NCBI GenBank assembly: GCA_001599935.1
Contig: BCIJ01000021.1
Span: 33,646-97,645 of the forward strand
Length of the DNA stretch: 64,000 nucleotides
Direction: 5' to 3'
Source of the DNA: Holtermannia corniformis
Taxonomy: Eukaryota > Basidiomycota > Tremellomycetes > Holtermanniales
Every line of letters begins with the position of its first letter. Positions within the stretch are counted from its first letter, which is position 1. Shown here piece after piece: positions 48,335 through 59,658 of the stretch. A model generated the notes under the pieces. The model saw only the letters and a list, made by a program, of their open reading frames with translations, ran no database searches and was not told where the DNA came from. The position numbers and the translations under genes are program-made.

Positions 48335-51300
48335 TTAGACCAGGACCTCCCACTCGGGCTCAATGTCCGCTTCGTTGACCCAAACCTCTTCGTATTCGAC
48401 CTCGTTCAAGTCGCGCTCGCACCATTCTTCACCGTCGCTGGCGCTGGCGCTGGCTGTGATCTCGGACGCCGAGGCGGAAGCGGTCAAGCTCGGCGTGGAG
48501 GTGATGGTCGCCTCGGCGGAGGTGATGGTGTCCTCGGCAAAGGTAGCTGAAGCCGCGGCGCTCGGCTCTTCCACGGTCAAAGTAGCTGAAGCCGATGACG
48601 CCTCCGAGCTGCTCGCAGACTCTTCAGCTGACGAAGAGGCACTGGCCGATGGGATGTCGGTGGCAAGAGCACCTCCTGCAACTAGCGTTGTGGTTGACGC
48701 AGGCTCCTCGGTAGACGCAGAGATCGACTCGACCGCAGATGACTCGATGGCACTGACAGACTCAGCTGCCAAAGCAGGGTCGGAGGAGACCGTCGCAGAA
48801 CCAACGACGCTAGACTCGGCGATGGAATCTACAGCGCTGCTGGCCGAGGCCGTGGCGGCCGAGCTCGATGCGGATCGGGTCATGGTGACATTCTCCGTGA
48901 TTGTCTCGGTGAGGAATTCGGTGAGGATGCCCGTGTCGTTCTCCAAGACCGAATCGGTGCTCGAGGGTGCAGCAGTCATGACCGACTCGGGCGCCGAGAA
49001 CGACTCGGTTGGGATCGTCGCAATCGAGGCTGACGCAGAAGAGGTGGCGGAAGCTTCGGCCGACGAGGTCTCGACGGACGCCTCGGAGAAAGACGACGCC
49101 TCGGCGGAGGACGAGGGGATTTCGGCAGAGGACGATGCCGAAGGGGTCACGTCGCTGCTCGAGGGGGCGGTCGATGCAGAGATGACGGTTCCAGAGGCGC
49201 TCGCGTCCATAGCAGAGGCGTTAGGAGCGGACGCTGATGCACTTTCGACAATCGACGAGACCTCGGCCGACTGGGTAGCTTCAGCAGAAGGAGACGCCGA
49301 GTCCGATACCGATATCGTAGCAGACGGAGCGGTCGACTCGGACGAGATCGAGCCGGTAACTGCTGCGGCGCCTTCGACCGACTGCGAGGCCGATTCGGTG
49401 GCGATCGACGTGACATTGGCAGAAACGGCGCTTTCTGAAGCCGAGACCGAGACCGAGGGCTCGGCAGACTCCGACTCCGACGCAGAAGCCGAAGCGTTGG
49501 CAGAGACCGACTCAGACGCCGACGCCGATGCCACGCTCGACGCAGTGGCAGCCGGGTCTGCAGTCACGGTGACACCGGCCAGTGACAAAGTGGTATCGTT
49601 GGCACCGCCAATGACAGGAATCTCGGTAGAGTTGCCCGCCGCGCTGATCGATGTAGCTGAGGCTGGTGAAGCTTCAGACGACAGAGTCGCGCTTGCGGAG
49701 ATCGAGGCGTTGGCAGAGGCAATGGCCGAAACAGCGGCCGACGAAGCGGGTGCTTGGGTTGCGAGAGGGTCAACAGCCAAACTGGCGGAGACGATGAAGG
49801 GGTTGGTGTAGGTGACAGCATCCGAGGCGGAGACCTGGTCGTAGGTGGTAACGGTGGCAGGCGCCGAGCTGTACATGTCGGTGACCGTATACGACGCGGC
49901 CGATGCACCCGATGGTTCCGCGTTGATCGTGGCGGAGGGGGACGACTCGTACGAAGCAGATTGCTGTTGGTAGTCGCTGGGGATTGCCTTGTCTGGGTAG
50001 GCGTGCTGGCCCGAGCTACCACCGGCAGAGGCGCTTGCTGCAGCAGAAGCAGACCCGACGGCAGATGACTGAATGTATTCACTGGGAATAGCCTTGTCAG
50101 GGTAGCCGTGCTGGCCCGATGAACCCGACGCAGCGCTCGCGGAAGGCGCAGCTGACGCAGCGGCAGAGTAGTCGGCTGGAGCAGCGCTGCTGTAGGAGGC
50201 CGGCATCGACGTGGCGCCCGCTGGAGGAGGGTAGTCGTACGATGGGTAGGCATAGCCACCGACAGCTGAGGAAGTAGCGGCCGCGGTAGAACCTTGGCTG
50301 TAGCTAGCGCTCGAGTCGCTGCTGCCAGTGTCTGTGGAGCCGTTGTCAGAGGACGAACTACCGGATGAGCTGTCAGACGAGGTCGATTCGGAGCTGCTAG
50401 AATCGGACGAGCCAGACGAAGACGATGTCGACGAATCGGGCAAGTTGGATCCCGACGAGCTATCGGATGAGCTGGCAGCCGAGGTCGAGTCGGAGCTGCT
50501 CGAGTCGGACGAATCCGACGAAGCCGAGGCCGACGATTCGGACGAGCTAGAGCCGGACGAGCTCGACGATTCACTGGCGGCAGTCACTGCGGGTACCGAG
50601 GCAGTAGCGCTTGCGCCGTAGCTGGTGAACGTCGGCGAGGCGGTTGCTGTACCATCGCTGCCAATCCGAACGACATAGTCCCATGTCCCGTCGGCCTCCT
50701 ACGACAACGTCAGTACGCAGCGTCTCGGCCGGCTAGATACATACCTGAGTGGGCACCATGACAACCTCGAGTGTGACAGTAGGTAGGTAGTTGCCGAGAA
50801 TCTGGTGCATGGCGTACTCTTGCGCAGCCTTGACGGCGTCTGCGGCGAGATCACGAGTGCTCATGACCTCGGGCGTGTACGAGTCGACAGTGGTGGTCGG
50901 CGCGGCCGTCACCACGGGCGCATAGTCGGAATAGGTAAACGCATCATACACGGTCGTAGACGCTAGAAGCGAGGAAAGGACGTCGGATGCCAGGCTCGCG
51001 GTTGGCGGGACGGTGTCGAGACCGGAAGCGTTGGCAGTCGAGACAATCTCATCAGCGTAGCTGCTGGCTGAGGCGGCGTCATCTGCAGATGAAGCCGCGA
51101 CGCTGGTCGAGTAAGCTTCCGCGCTCGACTGTGTAGCCGAGTAGGAAGCCTCGTACGAGCTAGCGGCCGACGACGCCGAAGCAGCAGCGGAAGACTCTGC
51201 GGCACTGGAGCTCGGTTCCGAACTCCAGACCTCGGCCTCTGCAACCTCGCGCTCGACGACGGAAGATCGGAAGATCCGCTTAAAGTGCGATCGTTGACGT

Positions 51301-51368
51301 GGCGAGGGCAGTGCGAACGAGGTCGAAGCCGCGAGGGGCAGGAGCAAAAGTTGAGTTGAGAAGCGCAT
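48335..51368 (-). CDS. Secreted Ser/Ala-rich cell-surface-like protein
   Basis: Two exons (50745-51368 and 48335-50698 on the minus strand) joined by a 46-nt intron give 995 residues. A signal peptide is clear (MRFSTQLLLLPLAASTSFA). A modest folded-looking region (AVKAAQEYAMHQILGNYLPT, then TWDYVVRIGSDGTATASPTF) is flanked by huge Ser/Ala/Thr/Glu-rich tracts, likely O-mannosylated. The motif QHxYPDKAIPSxY occurs twice within about 45 residues. The C-terminus is acidic with one Cys and no hydrophobic GPI-anchor signal, so it is probably released or wall-trapped rather than GPI-anchored. The biased codons also create a 482-codon open frame on the opposite strand, which is a shadow. Confidence 0.82.
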
Positions 51369-51861
51369 ATTGGTTGATGGGAATGAGGATCAGGCGCCAG
51401 GCCTTGACTGACAGTCGGTAGAGAAAGAGTGAGAGCCGACTGGCGGTGATGTGCGTCAAGCACTGATGCGCACGCTTGTAGTCGACTAGCGACAAAGCGG
51501 AGCGACGAGGACTAGCCTTCGAGACGGGACGATGGTGGTGGTGAGTTGGAGGACAGCAGCGGGTGATCGCTTTGACGCAGACGAGCGAGAACATTGTTCA
51601 ACAAGCCTCTCTGTAAAAGCGTGGCGGTTGATGCTGCGGCGTGGAGGTGAGTGAGATGGCTCGTCAGTAGGTCAGCGCTCGGCGGTGATTAGCCGTCACA
51701 CCCGCGGCAGTTGCTCGTTGCAGCAAGCAGGCAAGGTGGCGTCAACGTCGTCGTGTAAGAGTTTATCGACCCAAGTGAGATGGCTGGATGGATGGTGAAC
51801 GAGCGCCAAGGAACCACGGCACGTGACTGCGCTTTGGGTGGCGACGACGACGATGCATGGC
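51369..51861. other. Spacer upstream of the secreted Ser-rich protein
   Basis: Promoter and leader of the minus-strand Ser/Ala-rich gene, and 3' flank of the NAD kinase gene. I see no supported gene. Confidence 0.55.
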
Positions 51862-54800
51862 TCACTCGGACTGGTCGTCGCTCATCTCGGAAGCCGAGTC
51901 GTCCTGCGCAGGATCAGCACCGCCCAGTCTACACAGCCTGACCGACCTGGCCGTAGAATGCAAAAGCTTTGGGTTTATGTTCGCCGTGCAAAGGTCGGTC
52001 ATGCTTTGACGCGCGCGGCGTCTTCTCTTCCTGCCTCGGCTCAGGACTGCGGCCGCTAGGGATCTGATGCTTTGACGCGCGCAACGAGCTGCCCTGGGAA
52101 TGAATGTCGTCCCGCTGGCCCTCTTCGTTCTCTCGCGACGCAATCTCAGCTTGGCCCAAGGCGTCCATCAGATGCCGGCGTGAGATCTGCGGTGGGGCCG
52201 AGTAGGGCGTCGCGAAGCGGTCGGGCGTGTCGACGCCCGACTTGCTGCCGCTGGGATCCGGGTGGAAACTTGGTTTTGTCGTGAAACGGGGTTTTGAATC
52301 CGAAGCCGTCGGTGAGTTTTCGGCCGTAGCGTCGTTCGAACTACTACGAGTGTCAGCGCGTCAACGTCCCAATCGTTCACTCACTCGTCAATATCAAAGC
52401 TCTCCTCTTCCTCCTCTTCCTCCTCGTCATCCGAGTTATTGCCATCCGTCTCGGCCGGGGCATCGCCACTGATCTGAGCCTGGACGTGCTTCAAGCCGTC
52501 GCCCACTGCCTTGTTTTGCGCCTCTGGGCTCGTCTTCTTCGTCTTGCGAGTCGTCTCTGCATCCTCTTCAACCACGACAAAGCTCTTTTGCTTTTCGCGC
52601 TCGTTCCAGCGCAGCGTTCTCGAGATCGAGTTGAACCAGTCGGTCGACTGCTTGTCTGCGCACACGGTTGGGAAAGGATACTTTGATGCCGTGACTTTGA
52701 TATGGTCGCCCTCTGTTCAGCGTTAGCTCTGTCTCATGTACCGAGGCAACTTGCGCTTCAGTTCGACACGGCCACGGCCGTCGAATGACGCCCAGGCGGT
52801 ACTGCGCGAGTTGTACGGGACGCAGATCCGTAGCTCCATGCTGTCGGGTAGCAGCATTGGTCTGAACGAGAGCGTATGCGGGCAGATGGGCGTGATGAGC
52901 AGTGCTGGGATCCCGGGGTGTACAAGGGAGCCGCCGGCAGATAGCGAGTAGGCCGTCGAGCCGGTCGGTGTCGACACGGTCAAGCCGTCAGCTTGTACCG
53001 TCGTCAAGTGGTGCTCGTCGCCTGCCGTACCGTCAGCCATGACCAGCTCACAGCGCACTCACCAAAGACCTCCAGCAAGCTGACATACGGGCTCGGCCCG
53101 CGATCGACGACCAAATCATTCAAGACTTCAAACTGCTCGACAGGCCGCGTCGTAAAGCACATGATCTCCTTGTCCTTTTTGCCTGCGCCCTCGCCCGGCT
53201 GCAGCGCACCGTTACCCTCGAGAGCCTCCCAGCCCTCTTTATCGACTTGGGACATCAAGATCTCACCGCCGGCCTTTTTGATCGCCTTGCGCTTCTTGCC
53301 GGGACAGCTGACGCCGACGTCTTCGGGCGCGACGGCGCGGTAGACTGTACAGGTGAAGCGCATGCGGAGGTTGACGCGAATGCCGTCGTCAACGACCTTG
53401 TCGATCGTTTGCTTGCAGTTTGCAAAGTCGAAATTGGTGAGGAACCCGAGCGAGCCGAGGGCGAACGGCAGGACGGGAGGAACAATCTTTTGGCTGGGCA
53501 GAGGTGAGCGTGGTAGACTGGATGAGATCGAGACGTACAAGAGCCACGAGGTGAACAAAACGGTTCCGTCCCCGCCGAGCTACGCGGTGTCAGCTTGGCT
53601 CGGCCACAGGGCGCACGACCGACGGTGACGACGAAATCAAACAGTTGGGGCGAGTTGCTACACATTTCACTCGTCCAATACCTCAGCTGGCCCTCGTCCC
53701 TCCTGCCCCTCGAGTCGCCCGCGGGCGAGGTGCCACTACCAGCTGAGAAAGCGGCCAAGGTGTTGACACTAGCTGACGAGCTACTCCTCCGCCTTGCAAG
53801 TGGGACAAACAAGTGTGGGTACTCGTGCTCGATCCCGGCCGCGTCAAAGCGCTTGGAAGTGCGAAGCTGGGCATCGACGTAGACTACCATGCCGCGTTGT
53901 GCGGGCCCGCCCCAGCCCTGGGCAGAGACGGACGCAGAGGAACGGCTTGGGTCGGGCGAGGTCGGCACTTTGAGCATGAGGTAGAGAGCGAGCTCGCGCG
54001 TGAGCTTGATGAGCCGGTTGTCGCGTGCTTTGGTGACGATCAAGACGTGTTGGATCTTTGAGCGGACGCGGGTCCGGCCTGGCCGTGTCAGCTCGCACAG
54101 TGCGCAGCACGCTCAACCGACCTAGCTGTTTACTCATCTCTCTCACACCCTGTGCCGTTTCGGCCAACTGCCTGGTCAGGCTGCCGACGTCTTCATCGTC
54201 ATCGACCAGGTTTTCGAGCTGAGCCTGCAGTCCGCCGATACTCGATCGATCCGACTCGTAGCCATTGCCGTTCAGCTGGGTCGACGACGGATCGCGCGAG
54301 ATTGGCGTCGGGGCCGCCGGCTTGTGGTGCGGTGGCGGTCGATGATGTAGTCGGCTCGGTGGTTGCGGTGCGTGTGCGTGTTGGTGCTGCTGGTCTGTAC
54401 TCTTGTTCCGAAGCCAGTCTTGGAGTGAGCCGTGGCGATCGAGGTGTGAATGGATAAAGCAGGGGGACGTTGCGATCTCTTGCCCGTGGCCCGCCACGGC
54501 CGTGTTCGCGACCGTTCTTGGCATTGCGTGCGGCGGCGGTTCGGGGTGGAGCCGACTGAGCGGACTGGGAGGGACGGGATGCCGTGTCGTCCTGGCGGCC
54601 GTCGGCGGTGGGACACTACGGCCCGGTGGAGAGATTTGGCGTTCCGGGGGCGACGTCGCCGAGGGGGTGTAGTAGCCCGTGCGAGGGGTCTGACCTTGGC
54701 CTTCACCCGCCGGTTCGGACGGGCTCGCGCGCAGGGTTGCATCCTTTGCCATGGCCGAAGACTGCATGACGTCTGGGTCTGTCGGGTCCGTCTCGTCGAG

Positions 54801-55133
54801 TGGGCTGGTGGACACGAGCAGTTGTTCGAGCCCAAAGTTCTAGCGAGAGCGTCAGTAGCGTTCTGCACGATCTCGCGAGCAGTATCAAGCACGCCGATGC
54901 ACCTTGCGGTCCAGAGCCGGGTCGAGATGGAGCCGTTCGACCGAATCGCTCTTGCGTCGAGTGGGCGCCGGCCGAACGTGCACTGTCACGCTCTGGATCG
55001 CTGCGTCGGTCGGTTTCGGCTGATCTCGTGGGTGGGACTGCTCTCTCGCCGTGTGCTGTGCTTGGCCGCGCTGCAGTCTATCTGAACGATGCGCGGTCGG
55101 TGGTGCCGATGGTGAACATTGTGCTCGTGCCAT
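51862..55133 (-). CDS. ATP-NAD kinase (Utr1/Yef1-like)
   Basis: Phosphorylates NAD(H) to NADP(H). The minus-strand gene has several exons. The N-terminal region is long, Pro/Ser-rich and disordered, with a predicted coiled part ([34 protein letters not shown]). The catalytic domain follows: [20 protein letters not shown], then [16 protein letters not shown] after splicing (the GGDGT motif), [34 protein letters not shown] (second family motif) and [40 protein letters not shown] is near its end. The C-terminus is acidic (Asp/Glu run) and low-complexity. The first exon (from 55133) joins through an intron to NFGLEQLL and is less certain than the rest. Confidence 0.9.
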
Positions 55134-55914
55134 GATCCCCGTTCAAAAGGTTCCGTCGATCAACCGTCTTGTTCTCCTGGTGCTGCGCTGTCGGTGATGT
55201 CGAGTGGCTTGCTTGCAACAGCAGTCTGTACGGTAGTGCACTTGTACGCCATGCACAAGGACACGAAAAGCACTCGCGGGTTGCAGCACCGAGCAAGGTT
55301 GTGGTTGGGCAGCGGCGTGAAACGCTGCCTAGTGTCTGTGCGAGCGTGCGAAACGGTAGACTGGGCAGGATGAAACGCTGTGCTCTAACCATGCCATGCT
55401 GCTGCTGTACAGTGGTGTGGTCAGGCCGGGACGACGACGGCGAGGACGAGGGTCTGCAACAAATGCATCAACGCATGGTCGGCAAGACATGGCATCGGAC
55501 GGTACGGTGCTGCATCGTGCTTGACTCTACACACTCTGCATCCGTGTGTAACCTCACTCGCAAACTGTCACCGATGGACAACGTGTGCTGCCGGTGCAGT
55601 GCGGGTCGACTTTCTCCATGCGCATCGACGTGACTCGTCTGAAACGACCTCGAAACACTCTGACACGCCGTCAGACGCCGAGATCCGAGGTCGAACGCAA
55701 GACTACGGCGGCTAGTCGTGTGGCTATTCGAGTGAAGCGTGCTTACATATAACCGCAGCAATGCATCTCACGCAATCGTCATACTATAGCAGGCAAATTA
55801 TGAGCTGGAGCAGGTACGGATGGGAAGCAGGTGAGTCAACCGGCAGGTGGGGCAGTCGGGCGTTGCATGCGGGGAGCAATGTGGTGGTCGATTTCATGCT
55901 TGGGTTCTTGACTG
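55134..55914. other. Spacer between NAD kinase and the right Crinkler/RHS pair
   Basis: Several open frames of 60-150 codons occur but none shows a domain, splice-consistent extension or paralogue. It probably includes the NAD kinase promoter. Confidence 0.55.
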
Positions 55915-57584
55915 TCAGAAGCCCCAACGATGAGGCGCTCGCCTCTGCCGCTTGACATCCTCGATCACGTCTTGGCCCTCGCTAGTCTCGTCGCCACGCG
56001 CGCTGTCCTCTGATGATAGCACCCTCTTTCTGCTTGCGGCGTTTGCTTTGCTCGAGCTTGGAGTGGCCAGTCCCGTACCGTAGCGCGTTGAGGTGGAAGC
56101 GGCAGGAGGCGCGGCGGCGTCGGTCGCTGCAGTTACTGTGGCAGCCATCTGCCCGCTGTCTATCTCGGCTGCTGACTGAGCGCTGCCGTGCACCGACTCG
56201 ATCTTGTCAAGACATGCCATCTGTCGAGTCAGCTTGCTGCTCCCAGGGCGAGACGGCCACACCAGAACTTACAATCTTATCTCGGGTGGAGTTGCTGAGG
56301 TAGCGAAGCACCATGGCCTCGTACAGTGCAATGGCCACTGCGGGCATGCCTGCAAACATTGCTGTGAATTCTGTTTGCTCGGCCAAGGTTCGTCCCGCAG
56401 CGATCGTGAAGAACAGCTCGGTGAGGTACGGCGTGCCTATGACATGTTCTCCGGAGGGTGTGTCGATGATGGCTGGCTCCAGATCGAGGGGGCGAAAGAA
56501 AAAAATCTTACTGAACCCATTCCTCTCCTTTTCCGAAGTCGTGCCGTGCAGAATCCAGTCGACCAGCAGATGGGGTTTGATGTTGCCGACGGCAGCTCGG
56601 ATTTCGCGATGTAGGTCGCGGAAGTCAAACTCTACGTTTCCCGTCTTGGGGTACCTTACAGTTAACGCCGTACGCACGCAAGGGCCGAAAAGGTCAAAGA
56701 TTTCTTCTGGCGAGTAGAATGGTCCTGACGCGCTGCGCCTGATGAGCGGGATTGGTTGTGCGTCTGTTCCCATCCAGCCACGCAGTCGACTGCACGTTCG
56801 CATAAGCCAGTGCCTTTTCGAAGCCAGCAGCACTTACATGAGCTTCTGAAGCTCTGCCTTGGTCCAGAGCTCCATCGTAACGAGGAACGGTTGCCAGTGC
56901 TTCACATAGGACTGGATACGCTTCGTTTGCGTCGACACCGCTACCACCGTGTGCAGTGGAGGGGTCGATCCCCCCGGCAAGAGGTCGTCGGGTACTTCCT
57001 CAACACCCTCGTTGCAGTCGACCAACACTACCGTGCCCGAAGGATACGGCCCTCCCTTGACGGCGCACGCTCCCTTCTCGGTAAACAGTGTGTGCTCGGA
57101 CCGGCGCCATATCAGTAAGACCGGGTTACGCCTTGACAATGCTCGAGCCATCAAAAAGAGCAGACATGTCGTTTTCCCTAAGCTAGTCAGCTCTTGTTCA
57201 AGCCGATCGAAAGACCATACCAATGCCGGGATGCCCGTAGATCACCAACTGGCTCGGCTTGCTGCTTCCCGACAAGTCGACTTCGAGATGCTGCCATATC
57301 GCGTGGTATTGAGGTCGGATGAAGAGTGGATTGACTTCCTTTTGACTCCAGTGGATATTGGGATCGGCGAGCGTGTCGATGGGAAGACCGTCATGCACAA
57401 TCGTCTTCATAGGCTGGACATTGCCCCAGTACAGCCGCCACATGCGCTCGTGCCAGCAAGTGTTTTCTTCAGACATGTTCTTTTGTGGATGGACGTTTCC
57501 TGCTGGAAATTGCAGTGGCCAATTCTCGAGGTCTGTGAACGCCTCCAGTCGAGATTTGGATGCGTCGGGGTGTAAGGTATGCAT
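55915..57584 (-). CDS. Crinkler/RHS-type P-loop NTPase, intact copy, subtype I (right end)
   Basis: Four exons on the minus strand (57221-57584, 56838-57177, 56273-56789, 55915-56220) give 508 residues. Motifs run as in the gene at 344: EVNPLFIRPQYHAIWQHLE, Walker A GHPGIGKTT split by the first intron, VVLVDCNEG, VVAVSTQTK, then GPFYSPEEIFDLFGPCVRTA and KIFFFRP. The extra third intron (56221-56272) leads to a low-complexity tail with a basic cluster (VKRQRRAPHRWGF). That ending, basic residues then GF, is shared with the left-end gene 53 kb away, which marks them as one subtype. The start codon lies 37 bp beyond the stop of the neighbouring copy on the same strand. Confidence 0.77.
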
Positions 57585-57620
57585 ATGTTTACAATTCGAC
57601 CAGCGCCGCGATGCGGCTTG

Positions 57621-58782
57621 CTAACGAAGCGTAATGGCTTGCTCGAGGGTTGACACGATGTCTGGCGCGCCCGGTACAAACAACTTTAAGAACCGACGTT
57701 TCTCGTCAGATAAGCCAGTGACCGTCCACCGTAGAAAGCAGTCGGCCAAGTAGCGTGTGGGGATGATGAGCTTGGTAACCGGACATTGCTGTGGCTGAAC
57801 CCCGACGGGTTGGACGAAGAACAGGCTGAATAAGATATATTGGCTGTGTTCAGGGACGCCCTGTAGCGTATGGCCGTGGCCTAGATGCGTCCAAAGAAGT
57901 GGGGAGGCCGTTGCGACACGGTCGCGCAGGGGGCGAAGGAACGTCCTCGTATCGGTGTCGATGTCGCCCGTCTTTCTATGACAAATCCTTGCGGCAGTAC
58001 GCACGCAAGGGCCGAGTGTGTTGAAGATCTCGATGGGTGAGTATGAGTCGGAATCGGGGTCGTGTCCCCGCCAGTTTCTCTTGCGTTCAGGGACTCGGTT
58101 GCCAAGGTGGCAGCGGAGCGCTCTGGAAGCTGGGTCAACAAAGATCCAACAGAATCAAGGACTCACTCGAGGTACCGGATCTCTTCTGTCGACCAGAGAT
58201 CGAGTGTATACACCCACGGCGTCCCGGCCGAAATGCAATCGGGGAGGTGCTCAGGGTAGGCTCCTGCCGCTAGAACAGTGTAGAGCGAGCCCCTTGCGTT
58301 TGTGAAGTCGGGCCTTGTCGACGTACTGTAATCGAGGTGGAGCAATGCGACCGTTCCGTCCGGATATGCGTATCCGTCGTCCCGTAGGAATGTGGCGAGC
58401 AAGCAGCGGTGCAATCAAAAAGCTCAAGCACATTGATTTACCTGAGACTACTGAGCGGCTTCCACGACAAGTAGAGCGACTCACCCGTCCCCGGGTGACC
58501 GCAGAGCACCAAGCAACCGTCAGGGTCCTCCGCGCGGTCCTTGTCAATCCAAGTCCAGATCCTCTCAAAGTCTGTTCGGACCAATATCGGGTTGATTTCG
58601 CTTGAGATCCATGAGCGCATAGGGTTGCGCAACGTTTTGATGCTCAACCCATCGTGCTCGATGATCCGAGTTGGCTCGCTCTGATCGCGCCAGAAATCGA
58701 TATAGAACCCCGCCGGCCACATTACCGAGTCGGTGTCCGCGATGTTTTCATCAATGCTCAACGGAGGGGAAGGGAGCGACAT
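57621..58782 (-). pseudogene. Crinkler/RHS-type NTPase, frameshifted copy, subtype II-like
   Basis: From the ATG at 58782 (MSLPSPPLSIDEN) the frame shows the family N-terminus, EINPILVRTDFERIWTWIDK, then Walker A GHPGTGKS across an intron. After LLARHIPT the reading frame is lost: about 18-20 codons present in the paralogues are missing, and the next family segment (DGYAYPDGTVALLHLD) is in another frame. Downstream all is again in order: WVYTLDLWSTEEIRYLE, an intron with acceptor CTTCCAG, SYSPIEIFNTLGPCVRTA and the final PVTKLIIPTRY to VPGAPDIV part. It ends in a stop at 57621. This is a broken gene unless the gap is a sequencing error. It resembles the partial gene at the left window edge. 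Confidence 0.72.
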
Positions 58783-59658
58783 TGTTGCAAGTGGGAGGAA
58801 TGGACACGGACATGGTGGAGATGCTCTTACGGCGAAGGCTCCGCTAACACCATCTTTCACTGTCCGGGTGGTCCGTGCGGATCCCTCTGGACGTGCTGGC
58901 TTCCCCAAGCGTCCCGGATCTCATCCAACTCTGGCGACGGCTTCTCCTAGTTGCCGCCATGTAGCCTGCTTCTCGCGCCTGCGTTCTGATGCCAGCACCC
59001 GGACCGATCATGCATGCATCTGTGACAACTCGACCACCATCTCCGATCCTACCCCCCACCAACCGGCGTGTTTCCGCCAAGAAAGGAGGCGACGCCCATC
59101 TCCAACACTGCTCGGTTCTTTTGTCCACTGGTAGAGTAGACTCTGCGTAGACTGTCTACACCTTCACCGCCTGCTTCTCGTGTCGGTTGACGATCGGAAC
59201 GATCTCCGAGGTGGTTGGTGCTCTGGCTCGCTTGCGCCGTCTTTGCGAGCTCCACTGCGAGCGTACTAGAGATCCGAGCCGTGTACAATACGAGTGCTGC
59301 TGCCCAACGCTCAGCTACGGTAGTACACACCGATCCGAAGATCCGTCGAGTGCCAAGCGTTGACTGGTGCACCGCCGGCACCAAGGCACTCTGCTCAATC
59401 TCATTCCGCATCGCCATCCGTATCGACATCCTCAAGCCCACCGACTGTACCGTCCACTCGGTCCACTGAGTGGCCAGCCGTCTTGATCCCAACGTATCAA
59501 CACGGCCAGACCATCGCCAACGCCATTGCCGACGACCGCCGCCGTTGCCACCGCCGGTCATCTGGTCGGACCGTAGCAAGCAAGGCCTCACCCACCGACG
59601 GTCACTCGTCTCTAGCTCTACTCATCCACCTCACTAGAGTTGACGTACGCCATACACA
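58783..59658. other. Divergent intergenic region
   Basis: It lies between the frameshifted Crinkler/RHS copy (-) and the gene at 59659 (+). Open frames on both strands are composition-driven, without recognisable domains. It likely contains both promoters. Confidence 0.55.

Noticed and set aside
48363..49811. Open frame of 482 codons on the + strand
   Set aside because: It is the exact antisense of the Ser/Ala-rich secreted protein. Ser/Ala codon bias removes stops on the other strand, and the predicted product is only Ala/Asp/Glu/Ser repeats with no start context or domain.
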